From: Symsagittifera roscoffensis
Lineage: Eukaryota; Xenacoelomorpha; Acoela; Convolutidae
Reading direction: 5' to 3'
NCBI RefSeq assembly: GCF_963678635.1
Contig: NC_087064.1
Span: 55,126,338 to 55,190,337, forward strand
DNA: 64,000 nucleotides
Part shown: in pieces, positions 45,723-56,997 of the stretch
Layout: each line of letters starts with the position of its first letter
Position numbering within the stretch: position 1 is the stretch's first letter
Translations under genes and position numbers: made by a program
The notes under the pieces: generated by a model
The model's input: the letters and a program-made list of their open reading frames with translations, nothing else
Told to the model about the DNA's origin: nothing
Database searches by the model: none

Positions 45723-48487
45723 GAGCCTTGTCTGTTTTTGTCCAACTGAGTTGGATTTTCTCCATGATGTTTCTTTCAGATGTTTTTCAGCTTCTTTCTT
45801 TTTATTGTAAAAAACAAAGGATTAAATTTTGATTTTTTCCGAAGTTTATGAAACAACTGCGATCGAAGCAAACTTGAAGGTTTTTCTTTCAATTTTTTTC
45901 GCGCAAGTAAAAGAAATATAGTAATCTTTATTTGCACGAGAGTGATTCCAACAAATTTGAAAGCGATTTCTCTCACTTTTTCTAGTAAAAAAATTTCAGA
46001 TTATCGTTCAATGCCAATTGAACAAAGTTTTTCCATAAAATATTTTAAATATTTTGATAGTTTTTCACGTTGTACATAATTTGTATTTAGAAACTGTTTT
46101 GGTATCAGTTAAATGATAATTTTGATCATTTGTGCGATAGAGCTTTGAACGTGTTGCATTTGAGCTTAAATGAATTTGTTGGAAGTTGCCAACTAGTTAG
46201 CGAGCACAGATTTGGCTACATCATGTAATGGATAGTTTAGCTTGGGCCATGGTGAGATTCTCTTTTTTCACTGCGACAGCTGAATGCGTTTCTTCTCCTT
46301 GTACGAACTTTTTTTAAAAAATTTGAAAAGAATTTTGACAAGTGTCTGTAGAAAAATTTAGATCAATCAGCTTTCTTATGCTTCTTTTTTTTTGGAAGAA
46401 GAAATTTAATAGCAAAATTTTGGGAGTTCAGTTTTGTGCGTCTAAGACGTTTATTTCATTAGCTACAATTTTCAGCCGAGTAAGAACTCTTGAATTTTGC
46501 GAAACGCAAAAAGGGGGGACTTTTTAGGTAGATCATTAGAACAACCAGCTTTGGCAAATTAATCTTAGACTGCTAATATATGTGAGTCTACAGAAATAGT
46601 GACAACTAAATCCAAAAATACTGCGCAAAAACGCAACCATGACTAAAATTAATTGTCGAGTCAATTGGAAAAAGTAAAAACTTAGATTTGAGAAATGCGC
46701 AAAATGAGAAATGAGATTTTGAGAAATGCCCAGATTATTGATATATAATAGGGCGAAAAATTACCAAAGAGGTCAAATTTGTAGTTTTACCTGTGTTGTA
46801 TACCACCCGGAGCAATTGTACTACGTAACTACGCGTCCTGTAATTGTTATATCTGTTGGTTTAATGGAATACTAGTATCAAGTCAAACCACTGAAAGTTT
46901 TGAAAATTGGATTTCCTGAAATTGAATATGTTAAAAATTTTGATAGTTTTCTGGAAAAAAAATTCTCTATTTTTTAAATTTTTTTTATTTAGATTTTTTC
47001 ATCTAACCCCACGAATCTACATATCAACAAGCACGTCCTAATTGATTCGGAAAAGTTTCTGAGAAACGGAAAAACATCAAAATCGAACTACTGCTCAGTC
47101 AATATCAAAAATTATAACATGAATCACGCAAAGAAATAAGAAACTAGTGTGAACCAAAAGAAAAACTTTTGCGCTCATCAATTATTCCGAAATGACGCTT
47201 TTTTTCAAATTACCATGGTTTCACAGAAAAGTCACAACAAGCGTGCCACGTCTGTAAAATTGGGCTCAGGGTATTAATATTTTTTATATGTTACAACAAA
47301 CAATAGGTCAAAAACTGTTAATCAAAAAGTGAAAGTTGAACAAATGACACTTTAACACAAACGCCTGAATGATTGAACGAAGCCCTAACTGAACAAACGA
47401 CCAAATTAAACATTCCTTTGGTGGTCTATAAACAGCCAAAAATTAGTAATTGGTCTTAAAAAGTTAAGTTAATAGTTACAAAAGTCTTACAAAATATGAG
47501 GATCTGAAGTAAATTTTTGCTACTGATAAACTCTGCTGCTTCATGTTTTGACCGGTTTATTCACAATAATTCCATTATTGCTTAGAAATTTGGAAAGATA
47601 ACTCAATAGCAGCGATTAAAAGGTATGCGCTAACACATTGTGCTTCATAGATAAATTTAATTCGGCAAACTTTTACCGAACAATATGGCAAAGAGGTATC
47701 ATTTGTTCTAAATATTGAGCTTTTTTGTGTAGTAAAGCTTCTGTTTAAAATAATTTTTATGGAAAAATTAGCTTTTGGCCTGCTGAATTTTTTATCACTG
47801 AAATTAGTTAAAAAGTTTATCGCTGAGAGTTCTGAAAGTTAGTGAAATTAAATTTATTTTTGTTTTTGGCAATCTCTCTCCAAAGACCGCCTCATTCTTT
47901 ATGTCGCCTACTTTAACCATTGCGCCATCCTTGCTTCATTTTTAAAAATTCGCTTTTCTTCTGCAGCTACAACTCCTGCCATTTAATTTCACCGAAAAGT
48001 TTTGCACACAAAAATATTTAGTTCAATGACATCACAAAGAAAAGTCTGTTAGATTATAAAACAATTGAAAAACATATAGCCTACCAATGAAATTCGCAAA
48101 AAATCGGAAAATAAATTTTTTCTATGATTTTTTGTGAAATTTGCGATTAGCAATAAGTAAAAATACTTTAATATATTCAATATTTTCTTAGTTCTTTGCC
48201 AAAATCTCTCACGTTAAAGTATGAGGAAAAATATGACGATGTTTCTCAGAATTGAAATGATACGATAGCGCTTTGCATTAGATCTCTTTTTTACTTACCC
48301 GGGTTGACCTCCATAGACAAAAAAAGCTAATCATACAATTCCATAAGCTAAATCTATGAAAAAATACTAGTCATACAAATTTCATACATTTTGCTAAAAT
48401 GGTGTCGTCGTATTTTCGAAAAGTTTTTTCTTGTTTTGGCATAAAGTTCGGTGTATCGTACTAAATAAAAAAGAAAAACTTTTTGTC

Positions 48488-48545
48488 AAAAAAATGCTAA
48501 TCATACAGTTTCCATATATAGAAAATGTATGACTAGCATTTTTTT
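48488..48545. repeat. Short inverted repeat (hairpin)
   Basis: AAAAAAATGCTAATCATACA is followed after 18 bases by its near-perfect complement (one mismatch in 20). A weaker relative of the arm (GCTAATCATACAATTCC) lies at 48327, so this may be the core of a small dispersed element. Confidence 0.75.
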
Positions 48546-49553
48546 GATGGCGACAACGAAATGTTTTCAAACTATTTTTGAAATTGCTCCAAAATTTTTT
48601 TGTGTTTCTTTTTCAACCGCAAATTGATTTTCGCACTCAAACAAACATTTTTTGAAAAAAAAAATTGCATACAAAATTTAATTTTTTGTGTGTATAACGT
48701 AGTCCTGGATATACTAATATTGGAATTTTTTTTACTTGTCTCTTCATATCTTTTTTCAAAAACGCTTAAAACTCCTCTTTCTTTTATATGTCATGTCTAG
48801 TATGCCTTGATCAATGTCTGGTAATTTAAAATTTCAACTTTTAGAAATAATCATCTTTAAAAGTTTTTGCCAAAATTTAGAAGTTCGTTACTTTCGTTAT
48901 ATTATTTGTGTGAGACAGAATTAAATTTTTTCAGGCTGTTTCCAATGCATGCTGAATGCTTTGGTTACTTTCAGTCTCAAAAAATTCCAGTCCAGGTTTT
49001 GAAAAATTTATGTCATCAGAGGCGGATATTTCTCTTGACTTTGGCGTCAAACATGGTCACCACAGTAGTATATAACTTAATCATCCGGTCCCTACTTACT
49101 TCCCTCATTTTGACATAATCACCCTGTCCCTTGTTATTTACCTCATTTTGACATTTTGGAAAAACTTTGTTCTCGGCGCGCGGAAAAGAGCATGTTCATT
49201 AAGTATTGGTTGGTGCATGTTTTCCCTTCTAAATTTTGGGGTATTGGCTTGTTTCCATGTAAAATAACGTTATATACCTATTATATGCAACCTATTGAAC
49301 CTAATGCAACCAAACTATATGGTATATAGAAAAACGCAAGATTTCGGCAGCGTAGCGTAACTATTGGCTGCGTTGAATGATATCCTTCAAAAATGCATGT
49401 TTTATTGCTGAATCTCGAAGAAAGGAAAATTCGTCAAGTGCGGCGGCCGCCACCTCTATTTACGCAAAAATTAATAATCAATTTGACCAAAATATGAATG
49501 AAAAATTACTTTAAACCAAATGAAGCTAAAAAACAACGAAAAATTACGAAACA

Positions 49554-49734
49554 CTGAAAACTCTGAAATAATGAAATTGGCTTGAAAGTTTCGACATTTC
49601 CATTTTCTGTGTCTACAGGAGACTGAAAAAACGTCTGAAATCTATGACAAAAGCTTTGTTTTTATAGAAAGGTTGAAAGAGGTAATAAGTTGAAGTGGCT
49701 AAAGATCTTGAAAAACGAGAACACTGATGAAAGC
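49554..49734 (+). repeat. Direct repeat, copy A
   Basis: Starts CTGAAAACTCT and ends AACGAGAACAC; closely matches 50379-50552, including the block TTTTCTGTGTCTACAGGAGA. Non-coding dispersed repeat. Confidence 0.85.
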
Positions 49735-50378
49735 CAAAATTGCCCATTATTTTTGCTGCAGCCATTTCTAAGACTTGCAAATACCAATTTTTATAATTAA
49801 AAGGGAACAGTTTTCGGGGCTTCTAGAAAATGTTTAGTACTTCCTATTAACTTTATTGTGCTAACCGAATTTTGAAAATATTCATAAAAGCGGACCTAGA
49901 AACTGGGGAAAAACTGTTATTTGTGTGCCAATATATACCTATATACGACAAAACAGAGTGACCATCGAATAAAGCAGGTGAAAACTTATTTGCGACTTTT
50001 AAGGAAAACAGTTATTCAAATTAGAGCAAATTCAATTGGGAAAGACTGAACACAAACTAAAACAAGTTATGGATACAAACTCAAAACTTGATATGACTTC
50101 GGAGTTATAATTTGAGCTTCCAAATTTTTTACTTTTTCCTTAAAAATTATGAAATTAAATAACCCTTTTAATTTGATACTACAATCTGGTCAAATGTTCT
50201 CAGTATCTTGTAATTAAGTTCAAATCGGTTTTAGCTAGACTTTTCTATTCAAAAGTTTGAAGCGCTATCAGTTATTATCATTGATTAACCCTCTGCTCAA
50301 CAAATTAAATTTTGAGTTTTTTAATATAAATCTGATCTTTTCAATGTTTCCATGATTACGCTATTGCCTCTCAAAAAA

Positions 50379-50552
50379 CTGAAAACTCTAAAACAATGAA
50401 ATTGGCTTGAAAGTTTCCACATTATTTCCATTTTCTGTGTCTACAGGAGACTGAAAAAACGTCTGAAATCTATGACAAAAGCTTTGATTTTAAAGAAAGG
50501 TTGAAAAAACTAATAAATTGAAGTGGCTAAAGATCTTGAAAAACGAGAACAC
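50379..50552 (+). repeat. Direct repeat, copy B
   Basis: Second copy of the repeat at 49554-49734, 825 bp downstream in the same orientation, with a few substitutions and small indels. Confidence 0.85.
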
Positions 50553-50874
50553 CATAATATTTGATTACTCATCTGCTACTAATTGTTTTATTAAGAGTTC
50601 AATCTTTCTTTCAAACTATGCAGTTTCCGAAATGTTTTAAGTGCCATTTTGTGGTTTCAATGCATTTCGACAAACGTCAATTTTGGTGTGTTATCATAAG
50701 CTGGAACGACAAACAGAGATATGTTTAATTTGTCAATTTAAAATTTGTTAGACGTTTTTACTTTGAGGAATTAAAATTTTGAGCCTTAATGGAGAAAGAC
50801 TTGCTATTTATTTCAAAGACAAAAGGCGTAAGCATTATGAGCTATATCATAAAAAGCTCTATCGACTAAATAAA

Positions 50875-50912
50875 ACCAAACAACAAGTCTCCAATTGGAC
50901 TTGTTGTTTGGT
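50875..50912. repeat. Perfect 15-bp inverted repeat with 8-bp loop
   Basis: ACCAAACAACAAGTC, loop TCCAATTG, then GACTTGTTGTTTGGT. A perfect stem in otherwise featureless DNA; it could be a small hairpin transcript or the remnant of a miniature element. Confidence 0.8.
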
Positions 50913-51244
50913 GCTTCCATCGACAAAATTTTGTGAAAACTCGAAAACTGATCTTTCATGTTACAATTTTAAAAAAATTTTCCATAAAAATTGACTGCAG
51001 ATAAATTGAAATTATCAATGCTGCATATGCCGCTTTTTCAAATTGAATTGTTAATGAAGATATCTGGAAGATCAAATTTTTCAAGGAAAATTAAAAAAAA
51101 AAATTCACAAATTGTTTTGCAAATCAAGAAAATGAAAAAAAAACTATCATTATTGCGTCTCGCTGATTATTCTAGAATATTCGAGAAACTTAAGAAGAAA
51201 GATAAGAAAGACTTGGATTGAGTTACATATATACTTTTAATGAA

Positions 51245-52628
51245 ATAAAACAAACGATTACAATTATACTCAAACATACCTTCCCCACCAAACATATCAA
51301 GCTGCTTACTTGTATAAACATAAAACCAAAAATATATTTTCATAAGTTGCAAACTTAATTGTATACTTACAAAATATAGTCATATGTATTTTCTTATACA
51401 CATACGTTTATTCATACATATTAAAATACTTACATAATGTTATTCATACAAACTTACATACAAAAACAATTACATACACATTTACTGAAAACAAACATAC
51501 ATACATAAATACATAAGCACAAACTTACATAAACACATACATACATACATTCATACATAGATACATACATACATACTTACAAATATACATACAAATATAA
51601 AGTTACTTAGAGATATTCATGCAACCATACATACAAAAATTACATACATATATGCAAAAACACTTCCATACATACAAACATTCAAATATGAAATCTTACA
51701 TAAAGGCATGAATACCAAACATACAAGGTCTTATACATAAGAAGAATGCAAATAATCTATCATACATACATAAGTTTTACATACTTGCTTACATACTTTT
51801 AAACCTGCTTTTTACAGAGATACATACAGTTTACATAACTAGACACACACGTAAGTTTTGCTTAAACCCATGCAAAGATTTTACTTTTTAGTTCTGCTGA
51901 CATTTAAAATACAACCACATGTTAACACACAAATCAACTTACATTCACTTCACAGTTTCAAGACAAATATATACACACACTCAGACAAAAAGAATCACGC
52001 TTTACAGACTGGCATTCATACGTCTTCACATACATCATATAAACATGCCTTTCATACTCATATACGAAAATGCATAAACACTTGCCTAAAAACATACATT
52101 GATACAAAATATTTGCTTGCATTCATTCACTCAACCAACGGACATGCAGTCAAGAGTTCGTACTTACACAAAAACATACAAATAAACATAAAATGCAAAT
52201 AATCAAATGAATAGATACAAAAAGTATACATAACTAGACACACACCCAAGTTTTGCTTATACACATGCAAAGATTTTTTTTTTAGTTCTGCTGGCCTTTA
52301 AAATACAACCCCATGTAAACACTCAAACCAACTTATAATCACTTGACACTTTCAAGACAAATATATACACATTCAGACAAAAAGAATCACGCACAACAGA
52401 CTGGCATTCATACGTATTTACATACAATCATATAAACGTGCTTTTCATACTCATAAATGAATATGCATAAATACTCGCCTAAAAACTTACATGGATACGA
52501 AATATTTGCTTGTATTCATTCACTTACATAAAAACATACAAAATTTACATAACTTCTAAATAATCAAATGAATACACATCAATAGTATGTATATATACGG
52601 TTAATTACCTTTATAATGCAAAACATTT
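51245..52628. repeat. CATA/TACA-rich microsatellite region with internal duplication
   Basis: More than 1.3 kb dominated by ACAT, ATAC and TTACATA words, with clean (ACAT)n runs near 51535-51575. Within it, 51832-52226 is repeated at 52227-52600 with a 395-bp period (both copies contain AACTAGACACACAC, CAAGACAAATATATACACA and CAGACTGGCATTCATACGT). The ORF at 51858-52202 arises from this composition and is not a gene. Confidence 0.85.
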
Positions 52629-52828
52629 NNNNNNNNNNNNNNNNNNNNNNNNNNNNNNNNNNNNNNNNNNNNNNNNNNNNNNNNNNNNNNNNNNNNNNNN
52701 NNNNNNNNNNNNNNNNNNNNNNNNNNNNNNNNNNNNNNNNNNNNNNNNNNNNNNNNNNNNNNNNNNNNNNNNNNNNNNNNNNNNNNNNNNNNNNNNNNNN
52801 NNNNNNNNNNNNNNNNNNNNNNNNNNNN
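52629..52828. other. Assembly gap (200 N)
   Basis: Exactly 200 N, a fixed-size scaffold gap, at the edge of the microsatellite region. Confidence 0.95.
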
Positions 52829-53649
52829 TCGTCTCTTGGGCGGGTGAAGTTGAACTTTTGCGACCCGACAATTTGTTTTTTCCTAAAACAGAACATTAGG
52901 TCGAAGTCGAATGAAATAAAGAACGATAGCTTTGAAGATTAAAAAAAATATTTAAAAAGATCGTGTAAATCATATCACGTGACGGAAGATGAATGGGCAT
53001 ATTTGAAATTTAGCTAATAAATCTCGTTTGTAGCTTCCGTCTAAGGTCAAAAATGACGGATTGTGACTCTTTTGTACGTTTCAATATCCCTATTCTTCCC
53101 AGCCAAGTCCTGACTAAAAAAGGAAGTACCGTATTCAAATTATGTTGCAAAATCTAATTTAAAAAAGTAAAAGTGAATGAAACTAGCTGAGTTAGGACCG
53201 ATGGGTATAACTCATAGAGTAATTTCGGATAGGGTACACCGTCTGTTCGTCACGCCATCTTATTTTCGGCCGGATAGATTCGTGCAACTTCTTAGTCTAA
53301 TACCGATCCTAATCTTACTCTTATACTATCTAGTCTCAGGTTGTTTAACTAGTCTCTGCTAGGCTCAATAGATCTAGGGTATACTGGTTTATTGCGGCTG
53401 CTGAAGTAATCGGGAGAGTTCAACTAATTTCTAAGTTAAATTCAAATCTCTCTGGTGCTGAAATTACAAGTAATTTCAGCACTTACAAATAAGTGGATTT
53501 TTAGTTAGATGGATCATGATTGGTTAATATTAAATACTTTACATTGGTAAAATATCTAATTTATCCAATCATAAAATGTAGTTTAGATCAGGTTCCACCC
53601 ATCCGGGTTTTACAGAGTTTTTTAGAATAGTTTTTCTGCAATTCGAAAG
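52829..53649. other. Non-coding DNA
   Basis: No ORF with recognisable content. A short inverted repeat around 53457-53485 (GCTGAAATTAC / GTAATTTCAGC) is the only structure seen. Confidence 0.45.
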
Positions 53650-54126
53650 ATGGATGATGGACGTTGGTATTTGGCGAACATCTTATTTCTTCTGGGTTTT
53701 CTTATTAGAGAAGTCCCAGATTCAATCATTGTGTCTTCTCAAGACAACGACTGGGTTTTCGCAACAAACTCAAATCTGATTTCAGAATGGTTGGCTATGT
53801 CAGGTTTTTCTGTTTCATTGGTGAGAACTTCTTTGTGTTTGACCTTGTCTGGGAATGGCGTGGAGATTGTGCGTGGAGGGGATGCCTGGTTACTCGGATC
53901 TGTACGTATACTTGAACATCGAGGTGGTCATTGGTCTAGTTCAATGAAGTCCTTTTCTGCGAAGTCAAGTCGTACTCTAAATCCTTTGAGTTGTGATTGT
54001 GGGCGGCATATTGATTGTAGTTGGCCATTCTTTCTCGAGTGTAGTAGGGTCGTTTTGTCTTTGGATGTTCGTCCTTGGTGTTGTATTCTGATCTATGTAT
54101 TGCATAATGTAATTTACATTTTATAA
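53650..54126 (+). other. 158-codon open frame of doubtful status
   Basis: ATG at 53650, TAA at 54124. The translation starts MDDGRWYLANILFLLGFLI and contains several Cys near the end (SCDCGRHIDCSW, WCCILIYVL). It resembles no family I know, lacks a typical signal peptide, and lies where the 3' LTR of the minus-strand element might be. It could be an unrelated small gene exon or chance. Confidence 0.2.
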
Positions 54127-55188
54127 AACTTTTATTAGTTTAATATTTTTTAATTATGATTTTAGTTAGTTGTTTTCACAAAAGCTTTTTGTTTTAGTTC
54201 AGTTATTTTGAAGAGTTACTCACCCTTGAGTAGCTCTTATTAAAAATAGGAGTGTGGTCACAAAGCGTGGATGTAGCACGGTGGGTTAGGCCGGCTATAG
54301 AGCATGCTCAGGACGTCCTTCCTGGTGGGTTAGGCCAGGAGTGGGAGTATGATTGCATGCGGTTTTTGTGAGAGGTCCTGTTATGTGACAACGTTTTATG
54401 TTGGGTTTGTTGTGGTTTTTCTTATGTTTTGTTGGTTGTGTCCTTTTTTCAAAAATCAAATTGTTTGTGGTATGGGTTTGTCTTTCGACTTTTTTGTGTT
54501 TTATTATTTCTTTCTTAGACTTTATAATAGTCTTCAAAAGAATAAATTATCCAGTTTTAAACTGGGTTAATCCGGTTTGGGTACCGTTGGTTTCCTTTTC
54601 TTAGTCATGCTGTTATGCTATGTGTTGTGGTGCTTAGTAAGCTGCATTGGTTAGTTTTGTTTAGTATATAATTCCTTTCCAACCGGGTTAAAGGAAAGTT
54701 TGAAACGTGTTATCTTGTGTTAGAGTTATCGAGTGTGAAAGCTTGGAACTGAAATTCATTATTTTAAACAATTCTTCGTGGGCGAGCTGTGCGAGTTTGG
54801 ATAGAATTCTTATGCGAGTGAATGAAAATATCAAAAGGTTAGTACTGCATTTGCTTCTTATGAATTTACTACATAGAATTTTAATTTTACTGCTAGTTGT
54901 TGGGGGAAATTAAGTTACAAATTTTCATCATTATTAGATTTACTGCTTGTGGGGGAAAAATTTATAAATTAATTTACTGCATTGGTATTATATTTATTTA
55001 ATTGTTGGTGCAAAAATTTAATAGGGTTTTAAACAGTTTTGAAGAAGTTTGCTATTTTTTATTTTTCTTTTGTGAATTTTTCAGATGATCTAGGATGAAG
55101 GCTAAAATTCTAAAGAAAACATGGATAAAGAATGGTGAGTTTCTAATATTTGAATTAATTAGTAATATGTATAATTCATACTTACCTG
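54127..55188 (-). other. Presumed 3' flank/LTR region of the minus-strand element
   Basis: No supported gene. On the plus strand the DNA is G/T-rich like the coding part to its right. It contains a stem-loop at 54215-54238 (GAGTTACTC / GAGTAGCTC), an AATAAG on the minus strand near 54240, twin GGGTTAGGCC words (54282 and 54327) and a CCAGTTTTAAACTGG palindrome (54551-54565). Without the partner LTR, which lies outside the window, the boundaries cannot be set. Confidence 0.3.
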
Positions 55189-56997
55189 TTAGTCGTCGGG
55201 GAAGAAACCGTGGGGGAAAATGTCGTGGATGAGATCTGAAGTTGTTAGTAGTTTGGCTAAGATGCGGATGATATTTTTAGTTTGAAGCAGTGGCCAAAGC
55301 AATTGAAGTGCCTTAATGGTGGTTAGTTCTTCAGTGCCAACTGCAAATTCATAAGGTGTGTTTTGGATTAGATTATATAATTTGTGGTTGAATTTAGTGT
55401 TATGGATGAATTCTAAAATGGGGATTTCTATAGGTTGTACAAACTCGTGTGGGATGAGGAAGGGTCGGGATTCTTCTGCGTTGAAGGTCTTGGTGATGGG
55501 ACAAAAGATATACATTTGGGTTATGGGATCATAATTTCGAAGAATACCATGAAGGTTAGTATCTTTAATGCAATATGTGAAGTTAAGAAAGAATGGTGAG
55601 GTGTATTTGGAATTGATGAATTGAAAACGATGGTGTGGTTGTCTGGAGGGAGTGTGTAGGTCAAAGTGATTTTGGATGAAACGATAATAAGTATATGTGT
55701 GTGTTTGCTTAGTGCGCAACATAATATCGTGTGAGCAGTGCAAATCTCTTTCATGTGGTGCAAGGAAATGAAAGGTTAGTGAAAATATTTGGAAGCGTTC
55801 TTTAAAACTTTCGTAGGCTTGCGTGTCTGTTAGTGCTTCTGAGATAATGTGGTCAAACTTGCGATCGAAGATATTTAGTGTAAATACATATGGTGTTTTA
55901 ACGAAAAATTTTTCGGTGATTTGTGGGTTAGCGAAGCGATCGTCGTCTAAGAATTGATCTTGGTTAGTTCTGATGATGTTATGATCGTAATATTCTAGTG
56001 TATATTCATTAGCTCGGGGTGCAGTGTGTGTTTTTAGTGATTTTTTGTATCCAATGTAAGTAAATTGTCTAGGTGTTAGTGGTGTAGTGAGTCGATATAG
56101 CATGTCCTTATTTCGTTCTATATCGATATGAGTGTTAGATAAAGGTAAGCAAAGGGGATTTGTAAAATGATAATATGAGGTCCAAGGAAGGGTAGGCATT
56201 AAAACGTATTCGTCTACAAAGTTACGTGTCTCGTTAGTGTCATGAGGGGTGTTTAAGGTGTATTGTGGAAATGAGGGTAAGGTGATAGCTAAAAATTCTT
56301 TTGTGTTAGTGTGTTGTGGATGGTTGATATATTCACGGGCTGTTCCTGGTTTCGCTGGGAAAGGATGGTTGGGGAACTTCCTTTTAAAAGTGCGGTAAGC
56401 TCTATTAGTGCTGAGTGAAGATTCAGTAGTTGTGGATGATGGTGCTAATGAATCAGTATAAATTGTATAGGGTGTAGGGGTAGGAGGGTTGGATGAATCT
56501 ATTGTGGATGAGATTTGCTTTATGGTTGGGGTGTCAAGGTGATAGGATTGTTGTTGTAGGGTAATGAAATTATCTAGTTCTGGGGAGATTCGGGGGGTGT
56601 CTGAAGAATGAGATGATTGGTCTGAGTGAAGTGAGGAGTAGGTTGGAGTGACTTGGGAAGCATAAGAGGGTGTAGAATTGGTTGGGTCAGGGTTATTTGG
56701 TAGTATGGGTTGAAAAGGGGGTTGGGAAAAATTTAAGGGATTGGTGTGAAAATTATTTGATGGAGATGGTTCAGAGTCGGCAAATTCATCGGGGGTTTCA
56801 ATATTCGGGTTATTGAGTTGTGAGATGGAGTATAAAACTGAGATGTGTGAATTAGTATCGGAATTCATGCCGGATGTTACATTACTGGATGGGAAATCGG
56901 GTGGCGGAAAAGCAAAAAGTGGTATTATTGGGATTGGAGTGGTGAGGTTGGTTGGGTGGGAATTTGATCGGTGTAAGGATCCAAGTTGTCGGCTCAT
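55189..56997 (-). CDS. 602-aa protein of unknown function, downstream of env
   Basis: ATG at 56997 overlaps the env stop as ATGA, so translation may follow env by termination-reinitiation. Residues 1 to about 210 are rich in S, T, P and N (probably disordered). From about 215 on the protein looks folded and is rich in aromatic and His residues (EYVLMPTLPWTSYYHF, then FIGYKKSL-like and TPYVFTLNIFDRKFDHIISE, later IPILEFIHNTKFNHKLYNLI). No signal peptide, membrane span or known motif is visible. It is as long and as undamaged as the other genes, which argues for a real function in the element, e.g. an accessory or structural protein. I recognise no family. Confidence 0.7.
   Translation of the reverse strand: MSRQLGSLHRSNSHPTNLTTPIPIIPLFAFPPPDFPSSNVTSGMNSDTNSHISVLYSISQLNNPNIETPDEFADSEPSPSNNFHTNPLNFSQPPFQPILPNNPDPTNSTPSYASQVTPTYSSLHSDQSSHSSDTPRISPELDNFITLQQQSYHLDTPTIKQISSTIDSSNPPTPTPYTIYTDSLAPSSTTTESSLSTNRAYRTFKRKFPNHPFPAKPGTAREYINHPQHTNTKEFLAITLPSFPQYTLNTPHDTNETRNFVDEYVLMPTLPWTSYYHFTNPLCLPLSNTHIDIERNKDMLYRLTTPLTPRQFTYIGYKKSLKTHTAPRANEYTLEYYDHNIIRTNQDQFLDDDRFANPQITEKFFVKTPYVFTLNIFDRKFDHIISEALTDTQAYESFKERFQIFSLTFHFLAPHERDLHCSHDIMLRTKQTHTYTYYRFIQNHFDLHTPSRQPHHRFQFINSKYTSPFFLNFTYCIKDTNLHGILRNYDPITQMYIFCPITKTFNAEESRPFLIPHEFVQPIEIPILEFIHNTKFNHKLYNLIQNTPYEFAVGTEELTTIKALQLLWPLLQTKNIIRILAKLLTTSDLIHDIFPHGFFPDD

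Larger units (their letters stand above)
45723..51244. other. AT-rich non-coding DNA
   Basis: About 5.5 kb without a convincing gene on either strand; the open frames are short, F/L/K-rich and codon-poor. It holds a hairpin at 48488-48545, a direct repeat pair at 49554-49734 and 50379-50552, and a palindrome at 50875-50912, each listed separately. Confidence 0.6.

Noticed and set aside
50779..51221. Two K-rich ORFs of 71 and 76 codons
   Set aside because: Low-complexity AT-rich composition, including the palindrome at 50875-50912, with no protein-like conservation visible.
51858..52202. 114-codon ORF in the CATA-rich region
   Set aside because: Its H/T/Y/I-rich peptide is a translation of microsatellite DNA, and the duplicate copy of the block is not open.
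52579..52942. ORFs across the second gap
   Set aside because: They are created by the run of N.
54280..54345. tRNA- or structured-RNA-like GC-rich stretch with two GGGTTAGGCC words
   Set aside because: It does not fold into a cloverleaf and has no B-box; more likely part of an LTR.
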